NCBI GenBank assembly: GCA_945862035.1
Contig: CAMAXB010000175.1
Location: forward strand, 1 to 6,462
Reading direction: 5' to 3'
Source: Opitutus sp. GAS368
Lineage (GTDB): Bacteria; Verrucomicrobiota; Verrucomicrobiia; Opitutales; Opitutaceae
Length of the DNA stretch: 6,462 nt
Position 1 is the first letter of the stretch; every line of letters begins with the position of its first letter. A program made the translations under genes and the position numbers. This document shows, piece after piece, positions 5,659 to 6,462 of the stretch. The notes below the pieces were generated by a model. That model was not told where the DNA came from. It was given only the letters and a program-made list of their open reading frames with translations, and did no database searches.

Positions 5659-5749
5659 CACCACCGCCTCCTCGGGGGTGTCGTGCGCCGGCGCCAACCA
5701 TCCGGGCGGGGACAACTAGCCCCGCCCCTACACGCACGTGCCTCGTGCG
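5659..5749. repeat. Cluster of GC-rich inverted repeats between the esterase gene and the operon
   Basis: Four palindromic units occur within 91 bp. CACCACCG/CGGGGGTG (5659-5666 and 5673-5680) has one mismatch and a 6-nt loop. GCGCCGGCGC (5685-5694) is a continuous palindrome. GGGCGGGG/CCCCGCCC (5704-5711 and 5720-5727) is a perfect 8-bp stem with an 8-nt loop. CGCACG/CGTGCG (5733-5738 and 5744-5749) is a perfect 6-bp stem. They follow the esterase stop codon (5784-5786) in transcription order, so they may end or stabilise that transcript, but there is no T-run typical of an intrinsic terminator. Such strings often belong to dispersed intergenic repeats; copy number is not known here. Confidence 0.5.
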
Positions 5750-5783
5750 CGCCCTGCGGCTGCGAGCGTGAGCGAGTGGCGTT

Positions 5784-6462
5784 CTAGCGCCCGAGCTGCG
5801 CCTGCAAAAAGTCCTCCGCCGCAGTTTGGGCCGAGGCCGGATAGCGGTGACCGGTGCGATGATTCAACCAGCCGATGTTCTCCTCCGCTCCGAAAAGCTG
5901 GTAGAGGGGCCGAACCGCTTCCACGAAAGCCCGACTCCGGTCGCTGTCCGCCGAATCGCCCGCGAGGAGCAGAAAGGCCCGCGGTGCGATCAAGGCCATC
6001 AATTGATGGTGCTCCAAGTCGAAGTCCGGCCGGCGAATCTGGGGACCGAGATACCACGGGGCATCCCAATTACTGAACGTCAGGCCGATGCCTCCTTCGC
6101 TGAACACCACCGCTTGGTAACGTTCATCGAAGGCCGCGGCATACAGGACTTCCTTTGCGCCGAGGGAATGACCGAGTCCGCCCACCCGTTCGGGATCGAC
6201 GTTCGGCTGGGTCAGGATGAAGTCCATCGCGCGCACCGCGTCCCACGTCATCCGGGACATTCCCGTCCAGTCCGGATGCTTCCGCTGCATGGCCACCACG
6301 TGGCCGGCGTAGTCGGCCCCCTCCGCAAAAATGAAGCAGCGGGGCGCCCAGACGACATAACCCCGGCGTACCAGTTGGACGCCGTGCATGAGTTCGGGAT
6401 TCGACGTGTCGAGTCCAGCCACCTGTTGGGCCTGGGACTTCGTGGTCTGGTGAAACACCACC
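5784..6462 (-). CDS. Alpha/beta hydrolase, dienelactone hydrolase / acetyl-xylan-esterase-like (partial, N-terminus outside window)
   Basis: About 225 C-terminal residues are visible; the frame is open to the window edge, so the true start lies beyond 6462 and any signal peptide is not seen. The fragment begins FHQTTKSQ, matching the (L)HQT oxyanion-loop region of this family, then GLDTSNPELMHGVQLVRRGYVVWAP. The nucleophile elbow is GHSLG at fragment residues 97-101 (Ser99). The general-base His is probably His205 in HRTGHRYP. The acid is either Glu122 in SEGGIG, just after the next strand, or Asp169/Asp172 in GDSADSD. NWDAPWYLG (131-139) and LIAPRAFLLLAGDSAD (157-172) resemble planctomycete and verrucomicrobial hydrolases often annotated as acetyl-xylan esterases. 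The likely chemistry is ester hydrolysis, perhaps on plant polysaccharide decorations; the substrate cannot be read from sequence. It is 308 bp from the downstream operon and probably independent of it. Confidence 0.88.
   Translation of the reverse strand, partial: VVFHQTTKSQAQQVAGLDTSNPELMHGVQLVRRGYVVWAPRCFIFAEGADYAGHVVAMQRKHPDWTGMSRMTWDAVRAMDFILTQPNVDPERVGGLGHSLGAKEVLYAAAFDERYQAVVFSEGGIGLTFSNWDAPWYLGPQIRRPDFDLEHHQLMALIAPRAFLLLAGDSADSDRSRAFVEAVRPLYQLFGAEENIGWLNHRTGHRYPASAQTAAEDFLQAQLGR

Noticed and set aside
5704..5727. Perfect 8-bp hairpin considered as an intrinsic terminator of the esterase gene
   Set aside because: No T-run follows the stem on the minus strand (CCCGCC is followed by GGATGG), so it is listed only as part of a repeat cluster.
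6150..6180. GHSLG hydrolase considered as a CE15 glucuronoyl esterase
   Set aside because: CE15 enzymes carry a GCSRNGK-type nucleophile motif; GHSLG and the NWDAPWYLG segment fit dienelactone-hydrolase-like esterases better.

Overview
The window holds five protein genes, all on the minus strand and read from high to low coordinates. The GC content is high and no Shine-Dalgarno-like sequence precedes any of the four visible start codons. The pairing of a DUF1592-family cytochrome with a Tat-exported DUF1552 protein is typical of Verrucomicrobiota and Planctomycetota. The presence of Mpl, a peptidoglycan-recycling enzyme, and of short palindromic intergenic repeats makes a verrucomicrobium (perhaps Opitutaceae-like) the best guess. 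That placement is inference; no rRNA or other phylogenetic marker is present.

Layout in transcription order. (1) 6462-5784: C-terminal part of a secreted-type alpha/beta hydrolase (dienelactone hydrolase / acetyl-xylan-esterase-like), with its N-terminus outside the window. (2) 5783-5476: a 308-bp gap with a cluster of potential hairpins (5659-5749), then an AT-richer stretch and another hairpin (5558-5591) ahead of the next gene. (3) 5475-2671: a 934-residue exported two-heme-motif protein with the PSCyt1-DUF1587-DUF1595-DUF1592-DUF1588-DUF1585 architecture. (4) 2631-1285: a DUF1552 protein with a twin-arginine signal. (5) 1246-530: a small exported protein of no recognised family with a glycine-rich linker. 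(6) 529-250: a non-coding gap with a nested REP-like palindrome and a hairpin just before the next start. (7) 249-1: the first 83 residues of Mpl.

Genes 3-5 are separated by only 39 and 38 bp and are very likely one operon encoding a three-protein module outside the cytoplasmic membrane: a Sec-exported c-type cytochrome, a Tat-exported and therefore probably pre-folded partner, and a small secreted accessory protein. Two of the three carry Gly/Arg-rich low-complexity linkers. The biochemical role of DUF1592/DUF1552 pairs is not established, so this is the part of the window with most potential for new biology. No CRISPR array, transposase, tRNA, rRNA or known riboswitch was seen.
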